Shown here piece by piece: positions 30,386 through 39,405 of a stretch of 64,000 nt of DNA; the stretch's first letter is position 1, and each line of letters opens with the position of its first letter. The notes under the pieces were generated by a model, which made no database searches, was not told where the DNA came from, and saw only the letters and a list, made by a program, of their open reading frames with translations. Position numbers and translations under genes: made by a program. Source of the DNA: Pelorhabdus rhamnosifermentans (GTDB taxonomy: Bacteria; Bacillota; Negativicutes; UMGS1260); the NCBI RefSeq assembly GCF_018835585.1, contig NZ_JAHGVE010000001.1:310001-374000 (forward strand). The letters are read 5' to 3'.

Positions 30386-30883
30386 ATGAAGAGTGAGGAA
30401 GTGGAAGACTTTCATGGTCCGATTGGCTTTTTGGCCCGCAGCGCTGAGTTTATGATGGTGCTGCTTACGGTAGCAATGGTTTGTTTAGTGTCCTATCAGG
30501 TATTCCAAAGATACGTGCTCAAATATACTCCGCCTTGGTCAGAAGAACTCTCAGTTTATTTAATGATTTGGTTTGGGATGATTGGTATTGCTGTGGGTGT
30601 TCGACGTGATTCACATATGGCGCTGCATTACTTTGCCGACCTATTTCCTGCAATTTTTCAAAAGCCCTTAGAAATATTTAAGTATGTTCTTATTTTGCTT
30701 TATACAGGTGCTTTACTTCGTGAAGGAATTGCCATGGTAGAGCTGACAATGTCACAAACATCTCCTGCCATGCATGCGCCTGTTGGCTATGTTTATGCAT
30801 CATTACCCTTTAGTTTTTGTTTGATTCTGGTGTTTGCTGCAGAACGACTGATCAAAGCTCTCAGGAAGGGGCGGGGTGAATAA
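30386..30883 (+). CDS. TRAP transporter small membrane subunit (DctQ type)
   Basis: ATG 30386 follows AAAGGGAG. The 165-residue protein has four membrane helices and family residues such as YQVFQRYVLKYTPPWSEELSVYLMIWFGMIG, followed by VRRDSHMAL. It is the Q subunit of a tripartite ATP-independent periplasmic transporter, driven by a cation gradient. The large subunit starts one base after its stop codon and the binding protein follows. Location in a uronate island suggests hexuronate uptake. Confidence 0.94.
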   Translation: MKSEEVEDFHGPIGFLARSAEFMMVLLTVAMVCLVSYQVFQRYVLKYTPPWSEELSVYLMIWFGMIGIAVGVRRDSHMALHYFADLFPAIFQKPLEIFKYVLILLYTGALLREGIAMVELTMSQTSPAMHAPVGYVYASLPFSFCLILVFAAERLIKALRKGRGE

Positions 30884-30884
30884 T

Positions 30885-32174
30885 ATGGATCTCGGGGTTT
30901 GGCTATTGCTAGGTTCTTTTATTACGTTGATGATTCTTCGGATACCCATTGCCTATAGCTTAGGCATCTCTTCGGTGATTACTTGTCTTTATTCGGATAT
31001 TCCGCTGACACCACTGGCTCAACGGATGGTAGCATCGTTAGATTCTTTCCCATTAATGACGATTCCCTTCTTTATTTTAGCCGGACTTATTATGTCGCAA
31101 GGGGGCATTGCCCGACGAATTGTTGATTTTGCTAGCGTCTTGGTCGGCCGTATGCGCGGCGGGCTGGCTATGGTCAACATTGTTGCCAGTATGTTTTTTG
31201 GTGGTACAACGGGTTCCTCTGTTGCTGATGTAGCGTCTGTCGGACCTGTGCTGATTCCAATGATGGAAAGCAAGGGTTATGGAAAAGATTTTGCTGTATC
31301 TGTTACAGTTTGTGCTTCAACGACAGGCATTATTTTGCCGCCTAGTCATAACGCCATTATTTTTGCCGTAGCTGCTGGTGGAACTGTATCCATTGGTGCG
31401 ATGTTTTTGGCTGGTTATATTCCTGGTCTGCTTGTTGCCCTGGGACTTATGACAGTCAGTTATTTTCTGGCATTAAAACGGGGCTATGCGAAAGAAAATC
31501 CCAAAAGCCTTAAAGAAACGTGGAATGCCTTGAAGGATGGTTTCTTAAGTTTAACTGTGGCTGTGATTATTGTCGGTGGCATTGTTTCCGGAATTTTTAC
31601 GGCTACTGAATCCGGTGCTATTGCCTGTGTATATGCTTTGATTCTTACGACCTGTTACTATAAGGAACTGCAATGGTCCGAAATTCCTGGAATTTTACAA
31701 AAAGTCGCTGTTACTTGCGGCATGGTATTTTTTCTTGTGGCTACATCCTCGGCTTTTGGCTGGATTATGGCTTATCAGCATATTCCGCAAGCCATTGCTG
31801 CTGGTATTGCATCGATTACGAAAGACCCCTTTTACGTTATTCTCATTGTAAACCTCTTTATTTTAATTATTGGCTTTTTTATGGATATGGCTGCTTCAAT
31901 TTTGATTTTGACACCTATTTTTATGCCGATTGCAGTAGGCATTGGTATGGATCCTGTTCATTTCGGCATTATGTTGTTGCTCAATCTTTCGATTGGTTTG
32001 GTTCACCCGCCTGTAGGGACAGCTTTATTTGTCGGTTGTGCCATTGCCAAGTGTTCGCTAGAAAGTACTGTAAAAGCGATCTTGATGTTTATTCCGGTTT
32101 TAATCGTTGTTCTTCTGCTTGTGACTTACGTTCCGGCTGTCACGATGACACTGCCGAAAATGTTTATGCCTTGA
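30885..32174 (+). CDS. TRAP transporter large membrane subunit (DctM type)
   Basis: ATG 30885 is taken as start because the GGGG-rich site lies eight bases upstream; an in-frame GTG nine bases earlier falls within the previous gene. The 429-residue protein has about 12 helices and characteristic motifs (IPFFILAGLIMSQGGIARRIVDFA, GGTTGSSVADVASVGPVLIPMM, PPSHNAIIFA, and FGIMLLLNLSIGLVHPPVGTALFVG). It forms the transport channel with the small subunit. Confidence 0.95.
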   Translation: MDLGVWLLLGSFITLMILRIPIAYSLGISSVITCLYSDIPLTPLAQRMVASLDSFPLMTIPFFILAGLIMSQGGIARRIVDFASVLVGRMRGGLAMVNIVASMFFGGTTGSSVADVASVGPVLIPMMESKGYGKDFAVSVTVCASTTGIILPPSHNAIIFAVAAGGTVSIGAMFLAGYIPGLLVALGLMTVSYFLALKRGYAKENPKSLKETWNALKDGFLSLTVAVIIVGGIVSGIFTATESGAIACVYALILTTCYYKELQWSEIPGILQKVAVTCGMVFFLVATSSAFGWIMAYQHIPQAIAAGIASITKDPFYVILIVNLFILIIGFFMDMAASILILTPIFMPIAVGIGMDPVHFGIMLLLNLSIGLVHPPVGTALFVGCAIAKCSLESTVKAILMFIPVLIVVLLLVTYVPAVTMTLPKMFMP

Positions 32175-32287
32175 TGAAATGTTTGTTAGCATAAGAACAG
32201 CGTAACATAGGCACTAGAAGGGAGGGGCATTTGTTTCAGAAACTTGTCTGGGTAGTCAAGTAAGTAGCAATTAAAAGGAGGATTCAT

Positions 32288-33289
32288 ATGAAAAGCTTGA
32301 AATGGATGGCAGTAGGTTTGTTAGGGGTATTTGCGGCAACAACGTTCCTCGCGGGTTGTGGCGGTTCGGCACAGGCCCCAACGGAAAAAAAGGAGATTAT
32401 ATTAAAGGCTGCTGATGTTCAGCCGGAAGATTATCCAACTGTTATGGGCTTAAAGAAGATGGCTCAATTGCTTGATGAAAGAACGCAAGGCCGTATAAAA
32501 ATGCAGGTTTATGCGGGTGGACAATTAGGCGGTGAAAAAGAAACGATTGAAATGACACAAATGGGTACAGTTGCCATTAGCCGTGTCAGTTCTTCACCAC
32601 TTGCTAGCTTCTCACCACAAATGGGCGCTCTTTCCATGCCGTTTCTCTTCCGTGATGCTGCGCATTTCTGGAAGGTTCTTGATGGAGATATTGGCAAAGG
32701 CATGTTGAAAGAACTGGAAAAAAGTAATTTAATTGGTTTAGCTTACTATGATTCGGGTGCACGCAGTTTTTACACCAAAAATAAACCAATTAATTCACCG
32801 GCAGACGGGCAAGGACAAAAAATTCGTGTACAACAAAGTAAAATTTTCATTGATACAGTCAACGCTTTAGGGGCTTCAGCTACAGCCATGGGTTATGGTG
32901 AAGTATATAGTGGACTTCAAACAGGTATTATTGATGGTGCTGAAAACAATCCGCCAAGCTTATGGTCAGCGAAACATTATGAAGTTTGTAAGTATTTTGC
33001 TCTTGATGAACATGCCATGGTTCCAGAAACAGTGATTATGAGCAAAAAAGTTTGGGATACACTGTCACCAGAGGATCAAAAAATTGTTATGCAGGCTGCT
33101 ATTGATTCTGGTGTATACCAAAGACAAGTTTGGGCGGATTATACGACGAAATCGCTCAATGACTTAAAAGACAAAGGTGTTATTATTTCTACTCCTGATA
33201 AAGCTGCTTTCCGTAAAGCTGTTGAACCGATGTATGCCAATTATCCTGAATATAAGGATATCATTGCTAAAATTCAAGCAGTTCAGTAA
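32288..33289 (+). CDS. TRAP transporter substrate-binding lipoprotein (DctP type)
   Basis: The 333-residue protein starts with a lipoprotein signal (lipobox LAGC, Cys24), then a DctP fold: LKAADVQPEDYPTVMGLKKMAQLLDERTQGRIKMQVYAGGQLGGEKETIEM and the ligand-carboxylate Arg region GARSFYTKNKPINSPADGQGQKIRVQQS. Lipid anchoring differs from free periplasmic DctP proteins but is usual in Firmicutes. It captures an organic or sugar acid for the membrane subunits; a hexuronate is the contextual guess. Confidence 0.95.
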   Translation: MKSLKWMAVGLLGVFAATTFLAGCGGSAQAPTEKKEIILKAADVQPEDYPTVMGLKKMAQLLDERTQGRIKMQVYAGGQLGGEKETIEMTQMGTVAISRVSSSPLASFSPQMGALSMPFLFRDAAHFWKVLDGDIGKGMLKELEKSNLIGLAYYDSGARSFYTKNKPINSPADGQGQKIRVQQSKIFIDTVNALGASATAMGYGEVYSGLQTGIIDGAENNPPSLWSAKHYEVCKYFALDEHAMVPETVIMSKKVWDTLSPEDQKIVMQAAIDSGVYQRQVWADYTTKSLNDLKDKGVIISTPDKAAFRKAVEPMYANYPEYKDIIAKIQAVQ

Positions 33290-33329
33290 AAAACAAACAT
33301 ACTTAATTTAATTAAAAAATCAAATGATG

Positions 33330-33350
33330 AATGATGAGTTATCATTTTTT
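33330..33350 (+). terminator. Short terminator after the TRAP binding protein
   Basis: AATGAT-GAGTT-ATCATT followed by five Ts. A second inverted repeat (AGGGCGAA ... TTTCGCCCT, 33351-33382) follows at once without its own T tract. Confidence 0.55.
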
Positions 33351-33538
33351 AGGGCGAAGCTGTGCAGAATAGTTTCGCCCTAAACTATGGGAAAAAACAA
33401 TCTGAATAAAGTAACTCATCAGAACTTAACATCAAATTACTTAAAAAGTTAAAGATTTATCTTAATATATTAAATTTATCGGAATTTAATATCTATTTAT
33501 ACTAGAGTAAGCAGTGTAGTAAAACAAGTGATTGGGGA

Positions 33539-34045
33539 ATGTTACAGAAGACGGCGTTTACAGATGGAAATATAACTCGTAAATATACGGATTTATATCA
33601 AAATACGGTGTTTGCTAAATATTTGTATGCAACAGCCAAATATGATATGGATGATAAATGGGTTTTCAGGGGCTTAGTTGTTCACAATGGTGCAGCTACC
33701 GTTGCAGCAGGAAATAAAAATGCTTTTTATCTCTCCGCTCAATATGGTAATAAAAGTTTGCTTCATGCAGGGGATAATAATATACAACTCACTTATTACG
33801 GCAGTGGCTTGTACGGGTTTAATCGGTTTCTTAATCCCGATTATCCTAACAGTTTAGGTAAACTGCAAACAACAGATGCTGTGTTGGATGTTATGGCATT
33901 TAGAAGTATTTGCTTAACGTATAATTATGCGTTTAATCCTACTTTGTCCAGCTATTTGACTTATGAGAAAGTAAACGATAGAAGTCATAATCTTTCCGGC
34001 TATGGATTTACTCTCTATAGATTGGGTATGGTAGCTAAGTTCTAA
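33539..34045 (+). pseudogene. Porin remnant (C-terminal beta-barrel fragment)
   Basis: This 168-codon frame resembles the C-terminal half of an outer-membrane porin: alternating aromatic strands such as YLYATAKYDMDDKWVFRGLVVHNG and a terminal Phe (MVAKF), the OM-assembly signal. It has no signal peptide, and upstream the frame is closed by TAG at 33503 after a dozen codons. No ribosome site is clear. It is probably the tail of a substrate-specific porin that once accompanied the uronate transporter. The intact porin at 54065 has the same strand style. The 240 bases after it contain no gene. Confidence 0.75.
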
Positions 34046-34294
34046 AATCGCCTATAGATCAGTCCAAAATACCGCTGTATATGTGCAGTTCAGTTGTGCT
34101 CGCTATACAGTGGTATTTTATCTTTGGTCAGTGTAAATTTGAATTATGAAGCGCTTTCAATTAAAATATATAGTAAGTCCAAATATCATGGTAACTGAGC
34201 TATCTTAAGAAGAATCCGATGATTTCCAGTAGCGAATTTTAATGAATTGAATCCGTTTTATAATAAAGACTTTGATCTAAGGGGAATTGAATGA

Positions 34295-35536
34295 ATGCGT
34301 CATATCGGTAATAGCAAATATGTTAAAAAACTAAATCGAATGAAAATATTAAATATTATCAAAGAACGCGAACCCGTTTCTCGTCAGCAATTAGCCGAAC
34401 AGACGGGATTAACACCAGCAGCTATTACAGGGATCATTCGTGAACTTATGGCTACTCATTTTGTCAAAGAACTGGGATTAGGTCAATCTAATGGCGGACG
34501 TAAACCGATCAAGCTGCATTTTAATCATCAGGCAGGCTATGTGATCGGTCTGGAACTGACACAGCATGAAACAGTAATAGCTATTGCCGATTTGAAAAAT
34601 CGTCCTCAGGACATTGCGTCCGTTACACTTGACTTGACTTATCCTGAGTCAGGGGTTCCTTCGCTTATTCATGAAATAAAAAAGGTCATTCATAAAGAAG
34701 AAAATAGCACTAAAAAATTTATGGCTGTAGGAATTGCTTTTCCAGGCATTTTGCATAGGCATGGGAATTTGGTTAAGCGGGCAGTTAATTTAGGCCCAAA
34801 ATGGAGTGGCTTTCCGCTTAAGCAAGAATTGGAAATGGCCTTAAGTGTGCCTGTGTCTATGGAAAATAATGCTAAAGCAGCGGCTTTGGCCGAAAAGTGG
34901 TTCGGTGGGGGAGTTGCTTATGATAATCTGGCTTATATCAATATGGGCGAAGGCATTAGTACCGGCATTATTCTCAATAACGCTATTTTGCAGGGGGCGC
35001 ATGGTTATGCCGGACAAATCGGCCATATGGTGCTTGATTCCAACGGAACCATGTGTAAGTGCGGCAATCGTGGCTGCCTGGAAACTATTTGTGCCTGTCC
35101 GGCTTTACTGCGTAAAGCCAGGGCGGAATTGCCGCTGATTGATGACCAGGACCCGCTGGCGAAAATTTGGCAGGAAAAACAAACGATTTCTTTTTCTGAC
35201 ATTGTACATACGGCTGCGATAGAAAATAGCTATAGTGCGAAGCTGTTGGATCAAGTCGGGCGAACCATGGGGCTGGTTCTGGCTAACATGATTAATCTTT
35301 ATGATCCCGAAGCCATTTTTATTGGCGGAAAAATGGCTTCGGCCGGCCCCTTATTTATTGATGTTATCCGAGAAACGGTTCAAAGCCATGCTTTTCCGGA
35401 AATGGCCAGTTCATCAAAAATTTTATTGTCTTCTCTTGGGGCTCATACGGGTGCTATTGGTGCTTGTGCTTTAGTTCTCAAAGAACTTTTACAAACAACC
35501 GAATCGGTTATTTTTGAAGATATCAAGCCGATTTAA
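34295..35536 (+). CDS. ROK-family transcriptional regulator (copy 2)
   Basis: The 413-residue paralogue of the regulator at 29023 has the same HTH (SRQQLAEQTGLTPAAITGIIREL), the same GNSKYVKKLNRM start, and ROK zinc motif CKCGNRGCLETICACP. The sugar-binding domain differs more than the HTH, suggesting a shared operator with a different or retuned ligand. AAGGGG lies ten bases before the ATG. It lies between the TRAP genes and the galM / iolB-uxaB-uxaA genes. Confidence 0.92.
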   Translation: MRHIGNSKYVKKLNRMKILNIIKEREPVSRQQLAEQTGLTPAAITGIIRELMATHFVKELGLGQSNGGRKPIKLHFNHQAGYVIGLELTQHETVIAIADLKNRPQDIASVTLDLTYPESGVPSLIHEIKKVIHKEENSTKKFMAVGIAFPGILHRHGNLVKRAVNLGPKWSGFPLKQELEMALSVPVSMENNAKAAALAEKWFGGGVAYDNLAYINMGEGISTGIILNNAILQGAHGYAGQIGHMVLDSNGTMCKCGNRGCLETICACPALLRKARAELPLIDDQDPLAKIWQEKQTISFSDIVHTAAIENSYSAKLLDQVGRTMGLVLANMINLYDPEAIFIGGKMASAGPLFIDVIRETVQSHAFPEMASSSKILLSSLGAHTGAIGACALVLKELLQTTESVIFEDIKPI

Positions 35537-35782
35537 TAAACAATGTGTAAATTATGGCCGAAAATACGACGATTCAGACTGAAAATGGAACGGATCAACT
35601 TTAATTTTGTTGTTGCTCGCTGTTTTTGAAAAAAGTCTTATCAGTAAGCAGGAATTGTTTAGATAAGAGCGAATCATTTACAAAAGTAAGTTAATTAAGT
35701 TAAAAAACAAACGAAAATTCTGTTACTATTTTCGCTGGTTTAGACGGAAAAGGGGATTCGGGTAGAAGAGGGGGGCATTTTC

Positions 35783-36889
35783 ATGATGATAACCGGCTCA
35801 GCTGTACAAGCGAAAGAACAGTATGGGACTATTTTGGATGAAGCATACCAAGGCTTCATTAATGGTAAAAAGGTAGAACTTTTTACTTTGCGCAACAAAC
35901 AGGGGATGTTGGCTAAAATTACGAATTATGCGGGGAAGCTTGTTCAATTATTGGTTCCAGATAAACATGGAAAACTGGGTGATGTTGTGCTTGGTTATGA
36001 TTCGCTTAAGCAAGCCATGCATGGGCAAGTATCGATGGGATGTACCATTGGCCGATTTGCGAACCGTATTGCCCGCGGGCAGTTTGTTTTAAATGGTGAG
36101 TCTTATCAATTGACTATCAATAATGGTCAGAATCATTTGCATGGCGGCACAAAAGGATCGCGTTTTGTGGTGTTTGATGCCAAACAGCTTGACGAACAAA
36201 CATTAGAACTTACTTATTATTTTAAAGAGGGTGAAGAAGGTTATCCCGGGAACTGTTCTTTTAAAACGGTCTATACATTGACGAATGAGAATGAACTTAA
36301 AATTCACTATGATGCCGTTACAGATAGCCCCACGATTGTAAATTTTACGAATCACACTTTTTGGAATTTGGCTGGTGAAGGAAAGGATACCATTCTGGAT
36401 CATGAACTTACAATGAATGCCGAACACTTTACTCCTGTCGATGATACATTGATTCCGACGGGTGAGATACGATCTGTAAAAAATACGCCTTTTGATTTTA
36501 CTCAGCCCCAGAAAATCGGTCGGAGAATCGCTGAAAAGGATGAGCAGCTCCAATACGGACAGGGTTATGATTTAAATTGGGTACTGAATAAAAAATCTAT
36601 GGAAGAATTAAGTTTGGCCGCACGTGTCTATGAGGCCGAATCCGGTCGTGTTATGGAAATTTACACAACAGAACCGGGGCTACAATTTTATTCAGGAAAT
36701 GGTTTGACAGGAAAATTACCACTTGATATCGGCAAGAATGGCAAACCTTATGGTTTCCGTAGTGCTTTTGCTTTAGAAACCCAGCATTTTCCCGATTCTC
36801 CGAATCAGCCAAACTTTCCATCTACCCTGTTGAATCCCGGACAATGGTTTTCTTCGACAACGATTCATAAGTTTTCTGTACAGAATTAA
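35783..36889 (+). CDS. galM: Aldose 1-epimerase
   Basis: The 368-residue galactose mutarotase-type protein has GCTIGRFANRIARGQFVLNG, NGQNHLHGG, the catalytic His in NFTNHTFWNLAG, and the catalytic Glu near FALETQHFPDSPNQP. It interconverts sugar anomers; here it may equilibrate hexuronates for isomerase or transport. It follows AGGGGGG. The first 12 residues (MMITGSAVQAKE) are atypical and could be a decayed export signal, as secreted GalM forms exist. Confidence 0.94.
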   Translation: MMITGSAVQAKEQYGTILDEAYQGFINGKKVELFTLRNKQGMLAKITNYAGKLVQLLVPDKHGKLGDVVLGYDSLKQAMHGQVSMGCTIGRFANRIARGQFVLNGESYQLTINNGQNHLHGGTKGSRFVVFDAKQLDEQTLELTYYFKEGEEGYPGNCSFKTVYTLTNENELKIHYDAVTDSPTIVNFTNHTFWNLAGEGKDTILDHELTMNAEHFTPVDDTLIPTGEIRSVKNTPFDFTQPQKIGRRIAEKDEQLQYGQGYDLNWVLNKKSMEELSLAARVYEAESGRVMEIYTTEPGLQFYSGNGLTGKLPLDIGKNGKPYGFRSAFALETQHFPDSPNQPNFPSTLLNPGQWFSSTTIHKFSVQN

Positions 36890-36921
36890 ATCATCTAAAA
36901 GTATAAGTCATGTATACTTAA

Positions 36922-36941
36922 TTAATTAAATGAATTAAGTT
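36922..36941. promoter_or_regulatory. Putative ROK-regulator operator, copy 2
   Basis: Exact copy of the 20-base TTAATTAAATGAATTAAGTT element at 28891, 55 bases before iolB. A related TTAATTAAGTTAA lies at 35691-35703, 80 bases before galM. This connects the ROK regulators to the galM and iolB-uxaB-uxaA units. Confidence 0.6.
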
Positions 36942-36995
36942 TAAGGAGTGGATTTTAAAATCTGCTACTCAATAAACAACAAGGAGTGAATCAGC

Positions 36996-37820
36996 ATGGA
37001 TTACTTTAAACCCTTTGAGGCTAAAACAGGTTATAAACAAATTTTTAAGGCTGGAGAACAAACGGAATTTACGGGACTCTCTGTACTGACCTTGGGAGCG
37101 AGGGAAAGTTATCAAGGAACAAACGGCAAGGAAGAATTGGCACTTGTCATTTTATCAGGAACTTGTCAGGTAAAAGTCAATGGTCAAATTTTTGAAAATC
37201 TAGGTAGTCGGGCAAATGTTTTTGCGGGTAAGTCCACAACTGTCTATGTTCCCATCGATAGTAACTGGGAAGTCAAAGAAGTTGCGGGGGGGCCGCTTGA
37301 GGTAGCTGTGGGCTTAGTTCCGGCAGAGAAAAAATTCGAACCTTTTGTTGTTCGTCCAGAAGAAGTAGTGGAAGCCCATCGGGGCGTACTCAATTGGCAA
37401 CGTGATGTTCATGATATTTTGACGGATAATGCGAAAGGACGGGTGCACCGGATTCTTGTTGGTGAGACCTTCTCCTGCTCTGGTCAATGGTCCAGTTATC
37501 CTTCCCATAAACATGATACGTATAATCCGCCTTTCGAAGCAAAGATGGATGAAGTTTACTTATTTAAGGTTAGCCCTGTAGAAGGGTTTGGTATTCAAGT
37601 GATGTACACGGATGATCTTTCTATGCGTGAGGCTCATATTATTAAGGACGGTGATGCAGTCGCTTTGCCGCGGGGCTATCATCCAGTCGCATCCGCACCA
37701 GGGTTTAGAGTGTATTACTTATGGATTATGGCTGGCGATTATGGTCGCGTATTGGTTCCTCATGATGATCCAAAATTAAATTGGATTTCTAATATTGCGC
37801 CGATGTTAAAGACCCGTTAG
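36996..37820 (+). CDS. iolB: IolB-family (5-deoxy-glucuronate isomerase-like) protein
   Basis: The 274-residue bicupin matches the IolB/KduI superfamily and is IolB-like in the metal region: SSYPSHKHDTYNPPFEAKMDEVYLFKVSP, with HKH and Glu ligands, and ALPRGYHPVASAPGFRVYYLWIMAGD. IolB normally isomerises 5-deoxyglucuronate in inositol catabolism, but no other iol gene is present here. It begins an operon with uxaB and uxaA, the place expected for hexuronate isomerase uxaC. Its family assignment is firm; a role as hexuronate isomerase is inference. Confidence 0.85.
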   Translation: MDYFKPFEAKTGYKQIFKAGEQTEFTGLSVLTLGARESYQGTNGKEELALVILSGTCQVKVNGQIFENLGSRANVFAGKSTTVYVPIDSNWEVKEVAGGPLEVAVGLVPAEKKFEPFVVRPEEVVEAHRGVLNWQRDVHDILTDNAKGRVHRILVGETFSCSGQWSSYPSHKHDTYNPPFEAKMDEVYLFKVSPVEGFGIQVMYTDDLSMREAHIIKDGDAVALPRGYHPVASAPGFRVYYLWIMAGDYGRVLVPHDDPKLNWISNIAPMLKTR

Positions 37821-37860
37821 GTTCTATATTCAACTAAATTGATCAGACGAGGGGATAGAA

Positions 37861-39387
37861 ATGGTTAAATTGAATCACGCTTTAATCAGCAGCACGTTCG
37901 CTTTTCCTAGTGATGTGAAGGTGGCATCGTCTGCAGCCAAATTACCTGAAAAGGCTTTGCAATTTGGTGAGGGGAATTTTCTCCGGGCTTTTGTTGATTG
38001 GATGTTTCATCAATTAAATACACAAGGCTTATTTCAAGGTAGTGTTGTTCTTGTTCAGCCGATAAAAGAAGGTCTTACGGAAAAGATTAATGCGCAGGAT
38101 GGTCTTTATACATTATTCCTTCGCGGTCTAAAAGACGGCAAAGCTTTTGAACAAAAAGAAGTGATTCAGTCTGTGAGTCGTTGTTTGAATCCTTATGATG
38201 ATTGGAAAGCGGTGCTGAGCTGTGCCGAAAGTTCAACTTTGGAATTCGTTGTGTCTAATACGACAGAGGCAGGCATTGTTTTTCGTGAACAGGATCGCCT
38301 GACTGATTGTCCGCCTGTTTCTTATCCAGGAAAACTTACGGCTCTTTTGTATCAACGCTTTACCTTCTTTAAAGGCGATAAAAAGAAGGGGCTTGTCATT
38401 ATTCCTTGTGAACTCATTGATCGCAATGGAGATAACTTAAAGAAAGCTGTTTTTCAGTTCGCTGATTTATGGAATTTACCGGGTGAATTTAAAACATGGC
38501 TGCAAGAATCGAATCAATTTCTCAATACGTTAGTTGATCGTGTGGTTACAGGTTATCCTCGCGATGACATCAAAGAAATTACGAAGCATCTGGGCTATGA
38601 AGACGATCTTGTTGATACAGGAGAAATCTTTCATCTGTGGGTCATTGAGGGACCGAAGGAACTTGCTGAGCGACTTCCCTTTACCAAAATTGGTTTAAAT
38701 GTTATTTGGACGAATGACATGACGCCTTACCGGACCCGCAAGGTGAGAATTCTGAATGGGGCTCATACGGCATCCATCCCAGCTGCTTTTCTCTATGGGT
38801 TGGAAACAGTGGGAGAACTGATGGATCACAAAATTCTGGGACGCTATATTCGCCAGCTTATTTATGAAGAAATTATTCCATCCATTGATTTGGATAAAGC
38901 CATGCTGAAAGAATTTGCCGATGCGGTTGTAGAACGGTTTCAAAATCCCTATATTCATCACTATTTATTAAGTATTTTATTAAATTCTTCGTCAAAATTC
39001 AGGGCGCGTGTCTTGCCTTCTATTCTTGAATATAGCAAATTGAATCATCAATTGCCTGACAAGTTAACTTTTTCTTTTGCTGCTTTGATTGCCGTTTATA
39101 AAGACGGTGTGATTGACGGTTCGGCTATGAAGGCCAAACGTCATGCCGGTGAATTTATCATGAAAGATGATTTGGCCGCTTTACAATTCTTTGCGAATAC
39201 GTGGTCTCATTTTGACGGCACAGCGGCTGCAGCCAAAAAAGTGGCGCAAACAGTATTGGCTAGTGAAACCCTGTGGGGACAGAATTTAACGACTGTGCCT
39301 GGGCTGGTGGATAAGGTTGGCGATTATCTCTATCAAATTACAGCGCAGGGCATGCAGGCTACGGTAAACCAGCTTGTTCATGACTAG
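37861..39387 (+). CDS. uxaB: Tagaturonate reductase (altronate oxidoreductase)
   Basis: The 508-residue protein belongs to the long-chain mannitol dehydrogenase family. It has the NAD-binding start LQFGEGNFLRAFVDWM, the substrate region VVTGYPRD and the catalytic KVRILNGAHTASIPAAFL. UxaB reduces tagaturonate to altronate with NADH. It follows iolB by 40 bases and is followed by uxaA after 18, so substrate flow and gene order agree. Fructuronate reductase (UxuB) is the alternative, but the uxaA neighbour favours UxaB. Confidence 0.95.
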   Translation: MVKLNHALISSTFAFPSDVKVASSAAKLPEKALQFGEGNFLRAFVDWMFHQLNTQGLFQGSVVLVQPIKEGLTEKINAQDGLYTLFLRGLKDGKAFEQKEVIQSVSRCLNPYDDWKAVLSCAESSTLEFVVSNTTEAGIVFREQDRLTDCPPVSYPGKLTALLYQRFTFFKGDKKKGLVIIPCELIDRNGDNLKKAVFQFADLWNLPGEFKTWLQESNQFLNTLVDRVVTGYPRDDIKEITKHLGYEDDLVDTGEIFHLWVIEGPKELAERLPFTKIGLNVIWTNDMTPYRTRKVRILNGAHTASIPAAFLYGLETVGELMDHKILGRYIRQLIYEEIIPSIDLDKAMLKEFADAVVERFQNPYIHHYLLSILLNSSSKFRARVLPSILEYSKLNHQLPDKLTFSFAALIAVYKDGVIDGSAMKAKRHAGEFIMKDDLAALQFFANTWSHFDGTAAAAKKVAQTVLASETLWGQNLTTVPGLVDKVGDYLYQITAQGMQATVNQLVHD

Positions 39388-39405
39388 TCCAGGAGGAGAA
39401 CTGTT

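Noticed and set aside
31673-32194. A 173-codon frame within the TRAP large subunit
   Set aside because: It is another frame of a strongly conserved membrane protein; its Cys/Tyr-rich translation is an artefact of membrane-protein codons.
34146-34159. TGAAGCGCTTTCA as a CcpA cre site
   Set aside because: One base short of the 14-base cre palindrome and about 140 bases from the nearest start; not firm enough to list.
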